Source of the DNA: Xanthomonas prunicola
GTDB lineage: Bacteria > Pseudomonadota > Gammaproteobacteria > Xanthomonadales > Xanthomonadaceae
Assembly: GCF_002846205.1 (NCBI RefSeq)
Contig: NZ_PHKV01000007.1
Span: 1-64,000 of the forward strand
Direction of reading: 5' to 3'
Length of the DNA stretch: 64,000 bases
Shown here in pieces: positions 17,542-29,500 of this stretch. The number at the start of each line of letters is the position of its first letter. Position 1 is the first letter of the stretch. The notes below the pieces were generated by a model. That model saw only the letters and a program-made list of their open reading frames with translations, made no database searches and was not told the origin of the DNA. The position numbers and the translations under genes were made by a program.

Positions 17542-18812
17542 GCCTGCAATCTCTCCGCAATCAGGGCCAGCAGTTGGTCGGCCAATTCGGTCTTGCTGCT
17601 ACTGGGAAACGCGCGTTCACCGCCCTGCCAATAGGCAGTGGCCGCGTTGTTGTCACTTTCGAAGCCGCCGCCTTCGATCCCCACCTGGTTGGCGATGATC
17701 AGATCCAGCCGCTTGGCCGCCAGCTTGCTACGCGCGTAATGCTCCACGTCGTGCGTTTCGGCAGCAAAACCGACCACCAGTTTCAATGCGCCGGTCTGCG
17801 CGGCAACCTCGGACAGAATGTCCGGGGTGCGCACCAGTTCCAACGTCAGCGTTTCGCCTGTCTTCTTGATCTTCTGCGACACCACCCGCTTGGGGGTGTA
17901 GTCGGCCACGGCAGCGGCGCCGATGTAGATGTCGGCCGGGAATGCACCCAGCACCGCCTCACGCATCTGCGCGGCCGAGCGCACATCAATGCGCTGCACG
18001 CCGGGTGGCGTGGTCTGGTGTACCGGCCCGCTGATCAGCGCCACATCGGCGCCCTGCCTGGCAGCTGCGGCGGCCAGGGCGTAGCCCATCTTGCCGCTGC
18101 TGCGGTTGCCGACGTAGCGCACCGGGTCCAGGTCTTCGAAGGTGGGGCCGGCGCTGATCACGATGCGCAGGCCCTCCAGCTGCGCGCTGCTGGGCACGAA
18201 CACCGGCGCAGCGGTGCTTTTGGCAGCGGCCGGTGCAGCGTTTGCGACAGCACCGCCGCCAACCAGCGCGGCAATGATCGCCGCCGGCTCGGCCAGCCGC
18301 CCGGGGCCGGATTCGCCTTCGGCCAGCGGGCCGTCGTCCGGGCCCACCACCGTCACTCCGCGCGTGCGCAAGGTGGCGATGTTGGCCTGGGTGGCCGGAT
18401 GCAGCCACATACGGTGGTTCATCGCTGGGGCTACGATCAGCGGCGCGGTCGTGGCCAGGCACAGCGTGGTGACCAGATCGTCGGCCAGGCCGTGCGCCAG
18501 ACGCGCCAGCAGGTCGGCGGTGGCCGGGGCGACGATCACCCGATCGGCCCAGCGCGCCAGTTCGATATGGCCCATCGCCTGCTCGGCGGCGCTGTCCCAC
18601 AGCGTGGTACGGGTGGGTTGCCCGGACAGTGCCTGGAAGCTGAGCGGGGTGACGAATTGCTGCGCGCCGCTGGTCATGGCGACCTGCACCTGCGCACCGG
18701 CGTCGCGCAGGCGACGGACCAGTTCGAGCGATTTGTAAGCGGCAATGCCTCCGCCAACGCACAGCAGCAAACGCTGTCCGTCCAGGGGGCGGGCCTGAGT
18801 GGAGCCGATCAC
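17538..18812 (-). CDS. coaBC: Bifunctional phosphopantothenoylcysteine decarboxylase / phosphopantothenate-cysteine ligase
   Basis: Catalyses two coenzyme A steps: CTP-dependent joining of cysteine to 4'-phosphopantothenate, then FMN-dependent decarboxylation. The 424-residue fusion is standard. The N-terminal CoaC half has [16 protein letters not shown], the active-site His in [10 protein letters not shown], and the PAMNHRMW substrate loop at about 130-137. The CoaB half has [25 protein letters not shown] at about 240-264 and [10 protein letters not shown] low-complexity Ala-rich linker at about 190-210 separates the halves. Start at ATG 18812. It is the first gene of the operon and faces radC. 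Confidence 0.97.
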   Translation of the reverse strand: MIGSTQARPLDGQRLLLCVGGGIAAYKSLELVRRLRDAGAQVQVAMTSGAQQFVTPLSFQALSGQPTRTTLWDSAAEQAMGHIELARWADRVIVAPATADLLARLAHGLADDLVTTLCLATTAPLIVAPAMNHRMWLHPATQANIATLRTRGVTVVGPDDGPLAEGESGPGRLAEPAAIIAALVGGGAVANAAPAAAKSTAAPVFVPSSAQLEGLRIVISAGPTFEDLDPVRYVGNRSSGKMGYALAAAAARQGADVALISGPVHQTTPPGVQRIDVRSAAQMREAVLGAFPADIYIGAAAVADYTPKRVVSQKIKKTGETLTLELVRTPDILSEVAAQTGALKLVVGFAAETHDVEHYARSKLAAKRLDLIIANQVGIEGGGFESDNNAATAYWQGGERAFPSSSKTELADQLLALIAERLQA

Positions 18813-18908
18813 GTCGGAGTCGTCCTACGGTTACAAGGACAACTAGATTAGCCGATGCCCCCGTCCGGCCTGATAGGCGTGAGCGATGAGCACCGGCAAT
18901 CTCGCCAT

Positions 18909-19586
18909 ATGCACATACACGACTGGCCCACGAATGAACGCCCGCGCGAGAAACTTCTGGCGCGTGGGGCCACTGCCTTGTCCGATGCCGAGCTGCTGGC
19001 GATCTTCGTCGGCTCCGGCCTGCGCGGCCAGGACGCAGTACAAACCGCGCGCGACCTGTTGCACCAGCACGGCCCACTGCGCCTGCTGCTGGACCGCCCG
19101 GCCAAGACGCTGGCCCGCCTGCCGGGGCTGGGCCCGGCCTCGGCTTGCAAGCTCGCCGCGGCGCTGGAATTGGCCCACCGCCACCTGATGAGCGCGCTGG
19201 AGCGCGGCGAGGCGCTCAGCGACCCGCCCAGCGTCGGCCGCTACTTCTCGCAGCGGCTGCGCGCGCGGGCCTACGAAGTGTTCGCGGCGCTGTTCCTGGA
19301 CAACCGCCACCGCGCCATCGCGTTCGAGGAACTGTTCACCGGCACCATCGACGGCGCCGACATCCACCCGCGCGAAGTGGTGCGACGGGCGCTACTGCAC
19401 AACGCAGCGGCGGTGATCGTCGGACACAACCATCCGTCCGGCAATCCGGAGCCGTCCGAGGCCGACCGCGCAGTCACCAAACGGCTGCTGGAGAGCCTGG
19501 AGCTGGTCGACATCCGTCTGCTGGACCATTTCGTCATCGGCGATGGCCGGCCGGTGTCGTTAGCCGAGCGCGGCTGGCTGGAATGA
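18909..19586 (+). CDS. radC: RadC-family JAMM-motif protein
   Basis: A conserved protein once linked to DNA repair; its role is still unsettled. The 225-residue length is typical. An N-terminal helix-hairpin-helix ([19 protein letters not shown]) is followed by an MPN/JAMM domain with the metal-binding pattern [14 protein letters not shown] at about 172-185 and the upstream Glu. The ATG at 18909 gives the conserved start [17 protein letters not shown]. The in-frame codons at 18855 and beyond add a non-conserved tail. It is divergent from coaBC, the usual gene order in gammaproteobacteria. Confidence 0.95.
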   Translation: MHIHDWPTNERPREKLLARGATALSDAELLAIFVGSGLRGQDAVQTARDLLHQHGPLRLLLDRPAKTLARLPGLGPASACKLAAALELAHRHLMSALERGEALSDPPSVGRYFSQRLRARAYEVFAALFLDNRHRAIAFEELFTGTIDGADIHPREVVRRALLHNAAAVIVGHNHPSGNPEPSEADRAVTKRLLESLELVDIRLLDHFVIGDGRPVSLAERGWLE

Positions 19587-19673
19587 GCAGTGGTGCGCCG
19601 ACCTGAACCATCTGCCGGACCGTGTGCCGCGCGGTCGGGTAAAATCGCTGGTTTGGTTCCAAGCAGATCCCAC

Positions 19674-21362
19674 GTGAAAGCCCTACTCCGCGCACTGATC
19701 GGCCAAGGCATCGAAGCCTTGCGCGCCAACGGCACCCTGCCCGCCGACACCCTGCCGCCGGATTTTGTGGTCGAGCGACCCAAGACACGCGAGCACGGCG
19801 ACTTCGCCACCAACGCCGCAATGCTGCTGGCCAAACCCGCGCGCAGCAATCCGCGCGCCCTGGCGCAGGCGCTGGTGGCCGCATTGCCGGCCAGTGAGGA
19901 CGTGGCCAAGGTGGAGATCGCCGGGCCCGGCTTCATCAATTTCCATCTGGCGCCCACCGCGTATCAGCGCGAGGTGGCCCACGTGATCAAGCAGGGCAAC
20001 GACTACGGTCGCGGTCTGGCCGGCAACGGCCGCTCGGTCGGCGTGGAATACGTCTCGGCCAATCCCACCGGCCCGCTGCATGTCGGCCACGGCCGCGCTG
20101 CGGCGATCGGCGACAGCCTGGCGCGCGTGCTCGATGCCAACGGCTGGAACGTCAAGCGCGAGTTCTATTACAACGATGCCGGCGTGCAGATCGAGAACCT
20201 GGCGCTGTCGGTGCAGGCACGCGCGCAGGGGCTCACCCCCGACAGCGAGGGCTGGCCGGAGAACGGCTACCGCGGCGACTACATCGCCGATGTGGCCGCG
20301 GCCTATCTGGCCGGCGATACCGTCGACCTGGAAGGCCACCTGGTCTCGGGCACCAAGGACCCGGCCGATCTCGAATCGATCCGCCGCTTTGCGGTGGCGT
20401 ATCTGCGCAACGAGCAGAACCACGACCTGGCCGCGTTCCGCGTCGACTTCGATATCTATTTCCTGGAAAGCTCGCTGTACAAGGACGGCAAGGTCGAAGA
20501 AGCGGTGCAGAAGCTGATCGCGTCCGGCCACACCTACGAGGAAGGCGGTGCGTTGTGGCTGAAGTCCACCGACTTCGGCGACGACAAGGACCGTGTCATG
20601 CGCAAGTCCGACGGCACCTATACCTACTTCGTGCCGGACGTGGCCTATCACCTGACCAAGTGGCAGCGCGGCTACGAGCGCGCCATCACCGAACTGGGCG
20701 CCGACCACCACGGCTCGCTGACGCGCGTGCGTGCCGGCCTGCAGGCGATGGAGCTGGGTATCCCGCAGGGCTGGCCGGAATACGTGCTGCACCAGATGGT
20801 CACGGTGATGCGCGGCGGCGAGGAAGTGAAACTGTCCAAGCGTGCCGGCAGCTACGTCACCCTGCGCGACCTCATCGAAGAAACCAGCGCCGATGCGGTG
20901 CGCTGGTTCCTGATCGCGCGCAAGCCCGATTCGCAGCTCACTTTCGATATCGACCTGGCGCGCGCGCAGAGCAACGACAACCCGGTGTTCTACGTGCAGT
21001 ACGCGCATGCACGGGTGTGCAGCGTGCTGCGCCAGGCGCAGGAAAAAGGCTTCAAGTACGAGCAGGCCAACGGTCTTGCCCAGCTCGCTCGGCTGGACGA
21101 CGAGCACTCGCTCAACGTGATGCTGGAGCTGTCGCGCTATACGGAAGTGGTGGAAATCGCCGGCCAAACGCTGGAGCCGTACCAGATCGCCCAATACCTG
21201 CGTGAATTGGCGCACGCATTCCACACGTGGTATCACAACAGCAAAGTCCTGGTGGACGATGCCGCCGAGCGCGATGCCAAGCTCACGCTGGCGGTCGCCA
21301 CCCAACAGGTGCTGGCCAATGGCCTGGAACTGCTCGGCGTCAGCGCTCCGGAAAAGATGTAA
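19674..21362 (+). CDS. argS: Arginyl-tRNA synthetase
   Basis: Charges tRNA-Arg with arginine, and is one of the synthetases that needs tRNA for activation. From the GTG at 19674 it is 562 residues, the normal size. The HIGH-type signature is LHVGHGRAA at about 137, the KMSK-type loop is [10 protein letters not shown] at about 387, and the C-terminal anticodon-binding DALR domain contains [17 protein letters not shown]. The N-terminal Add1-like domain begins [12 protein letters not shown]. The GTG start is preferred because the longer frame from 19590 adds an unrelated segment. A -10-like TAAAAT lies at 19640. Confidence 0.96.
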   Translation: MKALLRALIGQGIEALRANGTLPADTLPPDFVVERPKTREHGDFATNAAMLLAKPARSNPRALAQALVAALPASEDVAKVEIAGPGFINFHLAPTAYQREVAHVIKQGNDYGRGLAGNGRSVGVEYVSANPTGPLHVGHGRAAAIGDSLARVLDANGWNVKREFYYNDAGVQIENLALSVQARAQGLTPDSEGWPENGYRGDYIADVAAAYLAGDTVDLEGHLVSGTKDPADLESIRRFAVAYLRNEQNHDLAAFRVDFDIYFLESSLYKDGKVEEAVQKLIASGHTYEEGGALWLKSTDFGDDKDRVMRKSDGTYTYFVPDVAYHLTKWQRGYERAITELGADHHGSLTRVRAGLQAMELGIPQGWPEYVLHQMVTVMRGGEEVKLSKRAGSYVTLRDLIEETSADAVRWFLIARKPDSQLTFDIDLARAQSNDNPVFYVQYAHARVCSVLRQAQEKGFKYEQANGLAQLARLDDEHSLNVMLELSRYTEVVEIAGQTLEPYQIAQYLRELAHAFHTWYHNSKVLVDDAAERDAKLTLAVATQQVLANGLELLGVSAPEKM

Positions 21363-21542
21363 TCGGGCGGTAGCTGTCGGACGCCATCGCAGGCAGCTGG
21401 CGCGGCGCATGGCACCGCGGTCAACGCCGGCCTGCAACCTCGGGCGCCGATGGCGCTCACCGGGCAATGAGCGCCGCAGCGTTCATTGCCTCAGCAAGTC
21501 GGGCCAGCTGGCCCGCAACGACATGATTCGGAGAAGTGGTAG

Positions 21543-22424
21543 ATGGCAGCACGACGCGGTAAGAGTCAGGCCCGACGCAACACCAGCAATGGCACCCCCG
21601 GTTGGGTGTGGCTGGTGGCTGGCGCCGCGATTGCGGCAGTGATCTTCCTGGCCGCACCCAACCTGTTCAAAAAGGACGGCGACGGCTTCCTGCGCGTGGG
21701 CCCGCGTGCCAACCCGGATGCGCAGCCCGAGCCGGTGGCCGATGCCGACGTGGACACGCCGGCCGAATTGCCCAAGCCCAGCGTGCAGCCGCCCAAGCCG
21801 CAGGCCAAGCCCGGCGATGCGCAGACCCAGTACGACTTCTACACCTTGCTGCCCGGCAAGGAAGTGCAGATGTCCGATGCCGAACTGGCTGCCAGCGCGC
21901 GCGCCGAAGAAGCCGCGCGGGCGCGGGCGGCGCTGGAAGGCAAGCCGGTTGCGCCTGCACCCGGCGCCAGCGTTGCGGCCGCTACACCGGCCGCCAGCGT
22001 ACCGATGCCGTTGAAGGAAACCACCGCCAGCGCACCCAAGCCGCTGCCTGAAACCGCGCCTGCACGTCCGGCCGCCACCCCGGCCCCGGCCAGTACCGCC
22101 GCGCTCACAGCGCCGGCCGCCGCTGCACCCAAGCCCACCGCAACCGCCGCCGCTGCGGCAGCGACGACGGCTGCCCCGGCGGTTGCCGACAACACCCGCT
22201 ACATCCTTCAGGCTGGCTCGTTCGGCGCCTCGGGCGATGCCGAATCGACCAAGGCCAAGCTGGCGATGATGGGGTTGGCCGCACGCGTGGAATCGGCCGA
22301 CATCAGCGGCAAGACGGTCTACCGCGTGCGCATGGGCCCCTACGGCAGCGCCAGCGAACTGGCTGAAGCCAAGCAAAAACTCACCGGCAGTGGCCTGTCC
22401 GCCATCGCGATCAAGGCGCAGTAA
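21543..22424 (+). CDS. SPOR-domain protein, FtsN-like cell-division candidate
   Basis: A 293-residue bitopic protein. It has a short basic cytoplasmic tail, one membrane helix at about 22-40 (WVWLVAGAAIAAVIFLAAP), a long Pro/Ala-rich periplasmic linker, and a C-terminal SPOR domain (YILQAGSFGA ... YRVRMGPYG) at about 218-293, which binds denuded septal glycan. The architecture and its position after argS match FtsN, the late divisome activator, but sequence outside the SPOR domain is too variable to be certain. ATG at 21543 follows AGAAGTGGTAG. It is followed 6 bp later by the next gene. Confidence 0.88.
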   Translation: MAARRGKSQARRNTSNGTPGWVWLVAGAAIAAVIFLAAPNLFKKDGDGFLRVGPRANPDAQPEPVADADVDTPAELPKPSVQPPKPQAKPGDAQTQYDFYTLLPGKEVQMSDAELAASARAEEAARARAALEGKPVAPAPGASVAAATPAASVPMPLKETTASAPKPLPETAPARPAATPAPASTAALTAPAAAAPKPTATAAAAAATTAAPAVADNTRYILQAGSFGASGDAESTKAKLAMMGLAARVESADISGKTVYRVRMGPYGSASELAEAKQKLTGSGLSAIAIKAQ

Positions 22425-22430
22425 ACGCGC

Positions 22431-22964
22431 GTGATACGGCGCATCGCTGGTGTGTTGCTGAGTGTGCTGGCGTGGGCCGGCCCGGCGCATGCCACCGATC
22501 AGCTTCCCGACATTATCCAGATCGACGACCAGCAGGCGACGCTGCTGGCCGAGCCGTTGTCGGGGCCGCTGGACGACCCAGCCACCTGGAAGCGCTTCGT
22601 GGCGCACGCCGGCAGCGCGCTGGGCAACTGCAGCGCCAACTGGCGCGGTTATCGCGCCGACTGGCGGCTGGACGGGCAACAGTTGTTGCTCGATCGCGTG
22701 GTCCTGGGTGCCTGCAACAATGCGCCGCCCACCCTGCCACTGGATGTGCTGTTCCCCGGCCAACCAGCGCCAGTGCCCGCTGTCTGGGTGGATGGCGAAT
22801 TGATCGTCGAGCTGCCCGCCACGGCGACGACTGCGGCGCACGCATCGATCACATATGTGTTGCTGCGGCTGCGCCGTGGCCAAGTCGTCTCGCGCGAGAC
22901 CTTGACCGAAGAGAAACTGCGTGCGCGGCGCAACGCAACGGTCAGCCCGCGACCTGTTCCCTGA
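22431..22964 (+). CDS. Exported protein of unknown function
   Basis: A 177-residue protein starting at GTG 22431, six bases after the SPOR gene's stop, so the two are likely co-transcribed. It has a signal peptide (IRRIAGVLLSVLAWAGPAHA) and a mature region without recognisable domains, with two Cys (GNCSANW and LGACNN) that could form a disulfide. The C terminus is Arg-rich. I do not recognise the family. Placement suggests an envelope function, but nothing in the sequence proves one. Confidence 0.75.
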   Translation: MIRRIAGVLLSVLAWAGPAHATDQLPDIIQIDDQQATLLAEPLSGPLDDPATWKRFVAHAGSALGNCSANWRGYRADWRLDGQQLLLDRVVLGACNNAPPTLPLDVLFPGQPAPVPAVWVDGELIVELPATATTAAHASITYVLLRLRRGQVVSRETLTEEKLRARRNATVSPRPVP

Positions 22965-23759
<795 letters not shown>

Positions 23760-23862
23760 AACATCGCGCCTGAGAAGCAGCTGGAAGTTGCAAGCGCGCA
23801 GCGTGCTAGAGACGTGGTGCACTGCGCTGCGTAAGCCCTCCGTTGCATCCAACGGAGCATCG

Positions 23863-23888
23863 AAAAGCCGCGCAGTGCGCGGCTTTTC
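23863..23888. terminator. Bidirectional Rho-independent terminator
   Basis: AAAAGCCGCGC and GCGCGGCTTTT pair around AGT, with A and T runs on both sides. It lies between the convergent SDR gene and the acyltransferase gene and can serve both. Confidence 0.85.
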
Positions 23889-23929
23889 GTTTCAACTCCC
23901 GCCCGTGCGTTGGATGAACTGCAGATCGC

Positions 23930-25057
23930 TCACGCCAGCTCGGCATCGCTGCGCACAGCTGCACGTCGCCGTAGCAGAACGCCACGCAACTGCAGGAACG
24001 GGCGTTCCACCGCGTAATGCAGCAATGCGCCTGCCACCAGCGCCACCGCGCCATACACCGCAAATGCCAGCACGCCTTTGCCATCCAGCGAGGCGCCAAA
24101 CCAGCCCTGGGTCACATGGAACATCGCCTTGTGCGTCAGATATACGCTATAGGAAACAGCGGCCAACCAGGCGGCGCCCGGCACGCGTAGACGGCCAAGT
24201 GCGCTGTCGGTCGCGGTGCCTGCCACGACCAACAACGCCAGTCCCAGCGAAAGGACCGGCCAGCCCACTGCGTTGCCGAGCAGACCGGTGCGTTCGCGAA
24301 ACAACCACATGGCCAGCACCAGTACGGCCACGCCGGCCAGCGCCCACGTGTTGCCGCGCTGCTGCAACCGCTGCCATGCCTGCGGGCGAAAGACGTTCAA
24401 CATTGCCAGGACGACTCCGGCCAGCAAGCCGTCCAGTCGGTTCCAGGTGGGGTAATAGATATCTTCGACAAACCAGTTGCGCTGCTGGCCGCCGACGATC
24501 TGATCCAGCGCCGTGTTGTGCAGCCACACGCTCGTGCGCAATGCGATACCGGCGAGCACCACCGCCACGCACGCCGCGACCACGCGCCCGGCCGATGGAC
24601 GCCGCAACAACAACGTCGCCAGCAACGGAAACACCAGATAAAAATGCTCTTCCACACATAGCGACCACGCGTGCGAGAACGCGGCCTGCTGGCCGTAATC
24701 GACGAACAGATTCAGGGTGAAGGTGACGAACATCCACCATGGCGCCAGCCCCGGCGACTCGCGGAAACCGGGCCACACCATGTAGATCGCCAACACCACC
24801 AAAAACGCCGGCAGGATGCGGAACGCGCGGCGCAGGTAGAAATCGGTGAAGTCCAGCGGCTTGCCGCGCGACAGCGGGGTCAGCACTTGGGTGCCGATCA
24901 GGAAGCCGCTCAGCACGAAGAACAGGTCCACCCCCATCCAGCCGTAGCGCGACAGCCACTCCCAGTCCGGCCCCAGCCCGCCGACCACAAACGAATGGAA
25001 CAGCATCACCCAGACGATGGCGATGCCACGCAACAGGTCCAGAGCGGGATAGCGCAT
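23930..25057 (-). CDS. Membrane acyltransferase, acyltransferase-3 (OafA/OpgC) family
   Basis: An integral membrane O-acyltransferase of about 375 residues and roughly ten helices. The family's N-terminal motif RYPALDLLRGIAIVWVMLFHSFV contains the catalytic-type His, followed by DLFFVLSGFLIG and FYLRRAFRILPAF. It probably transfers an acyl group to a sugar or peptide-linked hydroxyl on a cell-surface or secreted product. The start at 25057 (MRYPALDLL) is preferred. Codons at 25096 and 25144 would extend it. It is the last gene of a leftward unit after the NRPS and GT1 genes, 137 bp from the GT stop, so it may acylate their product. Confidence 0.88.
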   Translation of the reverse strand: MRYPALDLLRGIAIVWVMLFHSFVVGGLGPDWEWLSRYGWMGVDLFFVLSGFLIGTQVLTPLSRGKPLDFTDFYLRRAFRILPAFLVVLAIYMVWPGFRESPGLAPWWMFVTFTLNLFVDYGQQAAFSHAWSLCVEEHFYLVFPLLATLLLRRPSAGRVVAACVAVVLAGIALRTSVWLHNTALDQIVGGQQRNWFVEDIYYPTWNRLDGLLAGVVLAMLNVFRPQAWQRLQQRGNTWALAGVAVLVLAMWLFRERTGLLGNAVGWPVLSLGLALLVVAGTATDSALGRLRVPGAAWLAAVSYSVYLTHKAMFHVTQGWFGASLDGKGVLAFAVYGAVALVAGALLHYAVERPFLQLRGVLLRRRAAVRSDAELA

Positions 25058-25194
25058 ACGGGCGAGATCAACCGAGGGAGCCCGATTGTGCCGCATGCCG
25101 GCAGCGCGCAGTGCGTCGCTGCCAACGACGCACTGCCGCACCACGCTGCAGTGCGCGTATCAAACGCTGCGTTGGATGCGCAGCGTCGCCACGC

Positions 25195-26526
25195 TTATGC
25201 GATGGCGTGCTGCGCGGTCCGTGCCGTCGCTGCGGGCGTCACTGCCGTCGGTCGAAGCAGTTGCCAGGCTTCCAGCTGATCGACCGCATTGCGCACGCCG
25301 TCTTCCTCGCGAATCCGTTGACCGAGTGCGTGCGCGGCCGCACGCATGGCCGGCGTACTCGCCTGCTGGATCGCAGCGGCCAGGGTTTGCGGCTGCAATC
25401 CGGCACGCGCGAGCGCTGGCGGCGCAACGCCGCGCTGGGCCAGGCAATACGCCCAGAACGGCTGGTCGTAACCAAAGGGCAGCACCACCGAGGGAATCCC
25501 CGCCGCCAACGCGGCACCGCTGGTGCCGGCGCCGCCGTGATGCACTGCCACCGACACGCGCGGGAACAGCCAATCGTGCGGTGCCTGTTCCAGATGGAAG
25601 AAGCGCTCGGCGTCATCAGCGGCAGCGGCGTCCCCGGCCCCCAGACCGCCCCAGCCGCTGGCCAGCAACGCGCGCTGCCCGGTCAGTCGCACTGCTGCCT
25701 TGACCGTGGCAGTGAGCTGCGCGACGGCGCTGCTGGTCATGCTGCCGAAGCCGATATACAGCGGCGGCGGCCCGGCTTGCAAAAACGCCTGCAGCGCGGC
25801 CGGCGGTTGCCACTGCGACGGTGGCAGCTGCCAGAAGCCGCACACCTGTGCGCCTTCCGGCCAGTCTGGCGGGCGCGGGCACACATGCGCGCTATAGCCG
25901 TAGATCACGCGTAGCGCGCTGCGATCCGGACCGACCCACGGATACCCCGGCAGCCCCAATGCCGGACGCACGATGTCGTTGAAGGCCGGCCGCATCAGCT
26001 GCCAGCCGACAAAGCGCATCAGGCGATGCAGTGCCACGCTGACCCTTCCAGGCAGACGCAGGTTGGGCGTCAGCATCAACGGCAGGTGGCGCGACTCGGT
26101 GAGCGGCTGCAACTGCGCAAACGCCACCGGCACGCCATACGCCTCGCCCAGACTATGTACGAGGAAACTGGCACTGCCCACGCCCAGGATCAAGCCGGCA
26201 TCGACACACGCCGCGCGGCCCTGCGCGGGCCAATCGCGCGCCCACTCCAGCAACTTCTTGCGCAAGATGCCAGAAGCACCGCGCATCTCGGCAACGTCCG
26301 GATGGTCTTTCAACAGCTGCTGGAGATCGCCGCTGAGCGGGAAGAATGCCAGGCCGTTGGCACGGATCAACGTCTCGAAGTTCGCACTGGTCAGCACCCG
26401 CACCGGGTAACCGCGCTGCTGCAGGCCAAGGGCCAGCGCAATGATCGGGCGCACGTCCCCATGCGTGCCAAGGGTGGCGATCACCACCGGGCGCTGGCCT
26501 GCCGAATCGGCGCTGGACTCAGGCAT
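25195..26526 (-). CDS. GT1-family glycosyltransferase (UGT/RhlB/sterol-glucosyltransferase-like)
   Basis: A GT-B enzyme of 443 residues that transfers sugar from a nucleotide donor to a small lipophilic acceptor. The N-terminal acceptor domain starts VVIATLGTHGDVRPIIALA, the pattern of bacterial glycolipid and macrolide transferases. The donor domain has IGFGSMTS at about 268, and the C-terminal UGT signature HHGGAGTSGAALAAGIP, then DQPFWA at about 333-363. The 5' end overlaps the NRPS stop by 8 bases, so translation is coupled and the acceptor is plausibly the NRPS product or a lipid joined to it. Sugar and acceptor cannot be read from sequence. Confidence 0.9.
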   Translation of the reverse strand: MPESSADSAGQRPVVIATLGTHGDVRPIIALALGLQQRGYPVRVLTSANFETLIRANGLAFFPLSGDLQQLLKDHPDVAEMRGASGILRKKLLEWARDWPAQGRAACVDAGLILGVGSASFLVHSLGEAYGVPVAFAQLQPLTESRHLPLMLTPNLRLPGRVSVALHRLMRFVGWQLMRPAFNDIVRPALGLPGYPWVGPDRSALRVIYGYSAHVCPRPPDWPEGAQVCGFWQLPPSQWQPPAALQAFLQAGPPPLYIGFGSMTSSAVAQLTATVKAAVRLTGQRALLASGWGGLGAGDAAAADDAERFFHLEQAPHDWLFPRVSVAVHHGGAGTSGAALAAGIPSVVLPFGYDQPFWAYCLAQRGVAPPALARAGLQPQTLAAAIQQASTPAMRAAAHALGQRIREEDGVRNAVDQLEAWQLLRPTAVTPAATARTAQHAIA

Positions 26527-29500
26527 ATTCGGTCACTCCGTCGCTGGCGACCGCACTACGGCCGGCATGCTCTACAGCCCGCGCAGTCCGCGCAGCCTCT
26601 GCGGTGGCAGAGTGCAGCAATGTGCTGAGCGCAGCCGAATGCGTCGACGAGAGCATCGAATGGTGGTCACTGTCTAGAACATGCAGTTGCAAGTTGCGCA
26701 CGTACGGGTGCCACGCCTGGGGACGGTAATCCACCCACAGTGCATCGTCGCCGCCGGAGCTCATGCGCACGCTCGCTTCGACAAACACCACATCCTGGTC
26801 CAGCTGCTTGGGCCGATGACGCCGCGCCAGGTGCAGATGATGCTGGGTGAGCCCGCCCAGATCGTCCAGCAAGGTGGGACGTTGCTCGAGCAACTGGCGC
26901 ACTGCAGGCAACTCGGTCAGCCCGTAGTGATCGCACAACACGCTGGCAAGCTCGGCGACCGTGGTCGGCATCGGTTGGTTCGGCGCCAGGGTCAGCCCCA
27001 ATGCGTGTACCGAGGCGCGCACATTGTCAGCCTCCGGCAGCAAGGCGGCCCGTTCCAGATGCGGATAGCTGTCCAGCATTGCCAGCAACTGGACCTCTTC
27101 GCCGAGTGCATGCAACTCGGCAGTGATGGCATGCGCAATCAGACCGCCCAACGACCAGCCAATCAGCCGATACGGTCCATGCGGCTGCACCGTGCGCATA
27201 CGCGCCAAGTAATCGCGGGCGATCGCCTCGATACTTTCCGGGCGATGCTCCGGGTCGCTCAAGGCCGGCGATTGCAAGGCATACACCGGCCAGTGCGGAT
27301 CCAGCTGGCCGAGCAAGGTGAGATACGACCAGCCCAGGCCGATGACCGGGTGGATGCAGAACAGCGGCGTGGTGCCGGCCGTGCCTGCACGCAGCGGCAG
27401 CAGCACGCTCAGCGGGTCATTGGGCGTGTGTGCGCTGCGCTTGATCACCTCGGCCAGGCCGGCGATCGTCGGCGCATGGAACAACGTGCCTAGTGGCAGT
27501 TCCACACCAAACATCTGTGGGAAACGCGCGGCCATTTCCGCCGCACGCAGCGAATCGCCACCGAGCTCGAAGAAGTTGTCGTCAACGCCCACCACTTCGA
27601 TGCCCAGCACCTCCTGCAGCATCGTTGCCAACTGGCGTTCAAGCGCATCGCGCGGCGCCAGGTGCGCGCGTTGCGGCAATGCGCCGGGCGCCGGCAATGC
27701 ACGCCGATCCAGCTTACCGTTGGGGGTCAACGGCAACGCTTCCAGCGGCACCCACAGGGTAGGAATCATCGATGCTGGCAGGCGCTGCTGCAGATGCGCG
27801 CGCAGCAGCTCGACCGATGGCGTGTTGCCATGCTTGCCCACCACATAGGCCAGCAGTTGCACAGCATGATCGCCATCGCTGTGGCCCACCACGACCGCCT
27901 GCGCCACCTGCGAATGCAGCAGCAAGGCGCTTTCGATTTCGGCAGGCTCCACCCGATGTCCGCGGATCTTCAGCTGCGCATCGGCACGCCCGATGAATTC
28001 CAGCAGGCCGTCGGGACGATGACGCACGCGGTCGCCAGTGCGGTACATGCTGCTGCCATCGTCTGCGAACGGGTCGCGCATGAAACGCTCGCTGGTCAGC
28101 TGGCGCTTGCCGCGATAGCCCTTGGCCACGCCCGCGCCGCCGATATACAACTCGCCGATTGCGCCGGTCGGCAGCGGTTGCCGCTGCGCATCGAGCACAT
28201 AGACGCGCGTATTGAGCAGCGGCCTGCCGATCGGCGGTGCGGCGGCATCGGTCAGCTGCAACGGCATGATGGTCGACCAGATCGTGGTTTCGGTCGGCCC
28301 ATACAACTGGGTCAGGCGGCCCACCCGGCTCAGCAATTGCGTGGCCAGTTCCGGCACCAATGCCTCGCCACCGATCAAGGCGTGGATGCGATCCAGCACC
28401 AGATCCTCATTGGCCAGCAGGATGCGCCACAGCGATGGCGTGGCCTGCACCACGCTGATCTGTTCGTCCGCGATCAGGCGCGACAGGCTGCGCGGATCGT
28501 GGCTGATGCCGGCCGGTGCGATGACCACACGTGCGCCCACCAGCAACGGCAGGTACAACTCCAGCCCGGCGATATCGAAGGTAATGGTGGTGACTGCCAG
28601 CACCCGATCGCGTGGACGCAATGCCAGCTCGTGCTCCATCGCATGCAGGAAATTGAACAGGTTGCGATGGCTGATTTCCACGCCCTTGGGCGCGCCGGTG
28701 GAGCCGGAGGTGTACAGCACGTAGGCGGTGCCGTCGGGCGTGGCGAGCGGTGCGATCGCCTCCGGCAACACGGCCGGGCGCGGATCCAGCCAGACCATGC
28801 CGCCGAGCAGATAACGCTCGCACAGTGCCGGTTCGCAGACCAGGCCGATGGCACCGGAATCGTTGAGCATCTGACGATTGCGCGCGGCTGGGCTCTCCGG
28901 ATCCAGCGGCAGATACGCTGCACCACTCCACATCACTGCCAGCAACGCCACCAGCAATTGTTCGCTGCGCGGCAACGCCACCGCGACCACATCGCCAGGT
29001 CCTACGCCATCGGCCACCCACTGCGCGGCGATGCGCGAGGCAAGCTCGCACAGCGTGGCGTAATCAAGCGTGCGGTTGTCGTATTGCGCCACCACCGCCG
29101 CAGGCATCAACTCGGCGCGTTGCAGCATGCCGTGCAACAACGTGGCCGGTTCCGGCAACGGCGCTGCGGTGTTGTTCCAGGCGTGCAGCAAACGCCGGCG
29201 TTCGCTATCGCCGAGTACATCGACCTGGCCAAGCGCGCATTCCGGATCGGCCAGCACTGCATCGGCCAGATGGGTCAGACGGCGGCAGTGTTCGGCCAGC
29301 TCCTCGCTGTCGTACAAGGCCGGGTTGGCATCCAGATCGAAACGCAGGGCAGAGCCATCGCCGCGTTCGTAGCAGAAGATGGTCAGGTCGTCGGCCGGGC
29401 CATTGGAAAGGTTGTGCGGCACCGCGTACGCCTCGCCGAAGCGCAAGGTGTAGTCGAAGGCCTCGATGTTCACCGCCAGGCGCGCAAACTTCTGCTCCAT

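Noticed and set aside
19666-19681. Possible parS-like site near argS (CACGTGAAA)
   Set aside because: Only about 10 of 16 positions agree with the parS consensus and the left arm does not pair. It is the argS start region.
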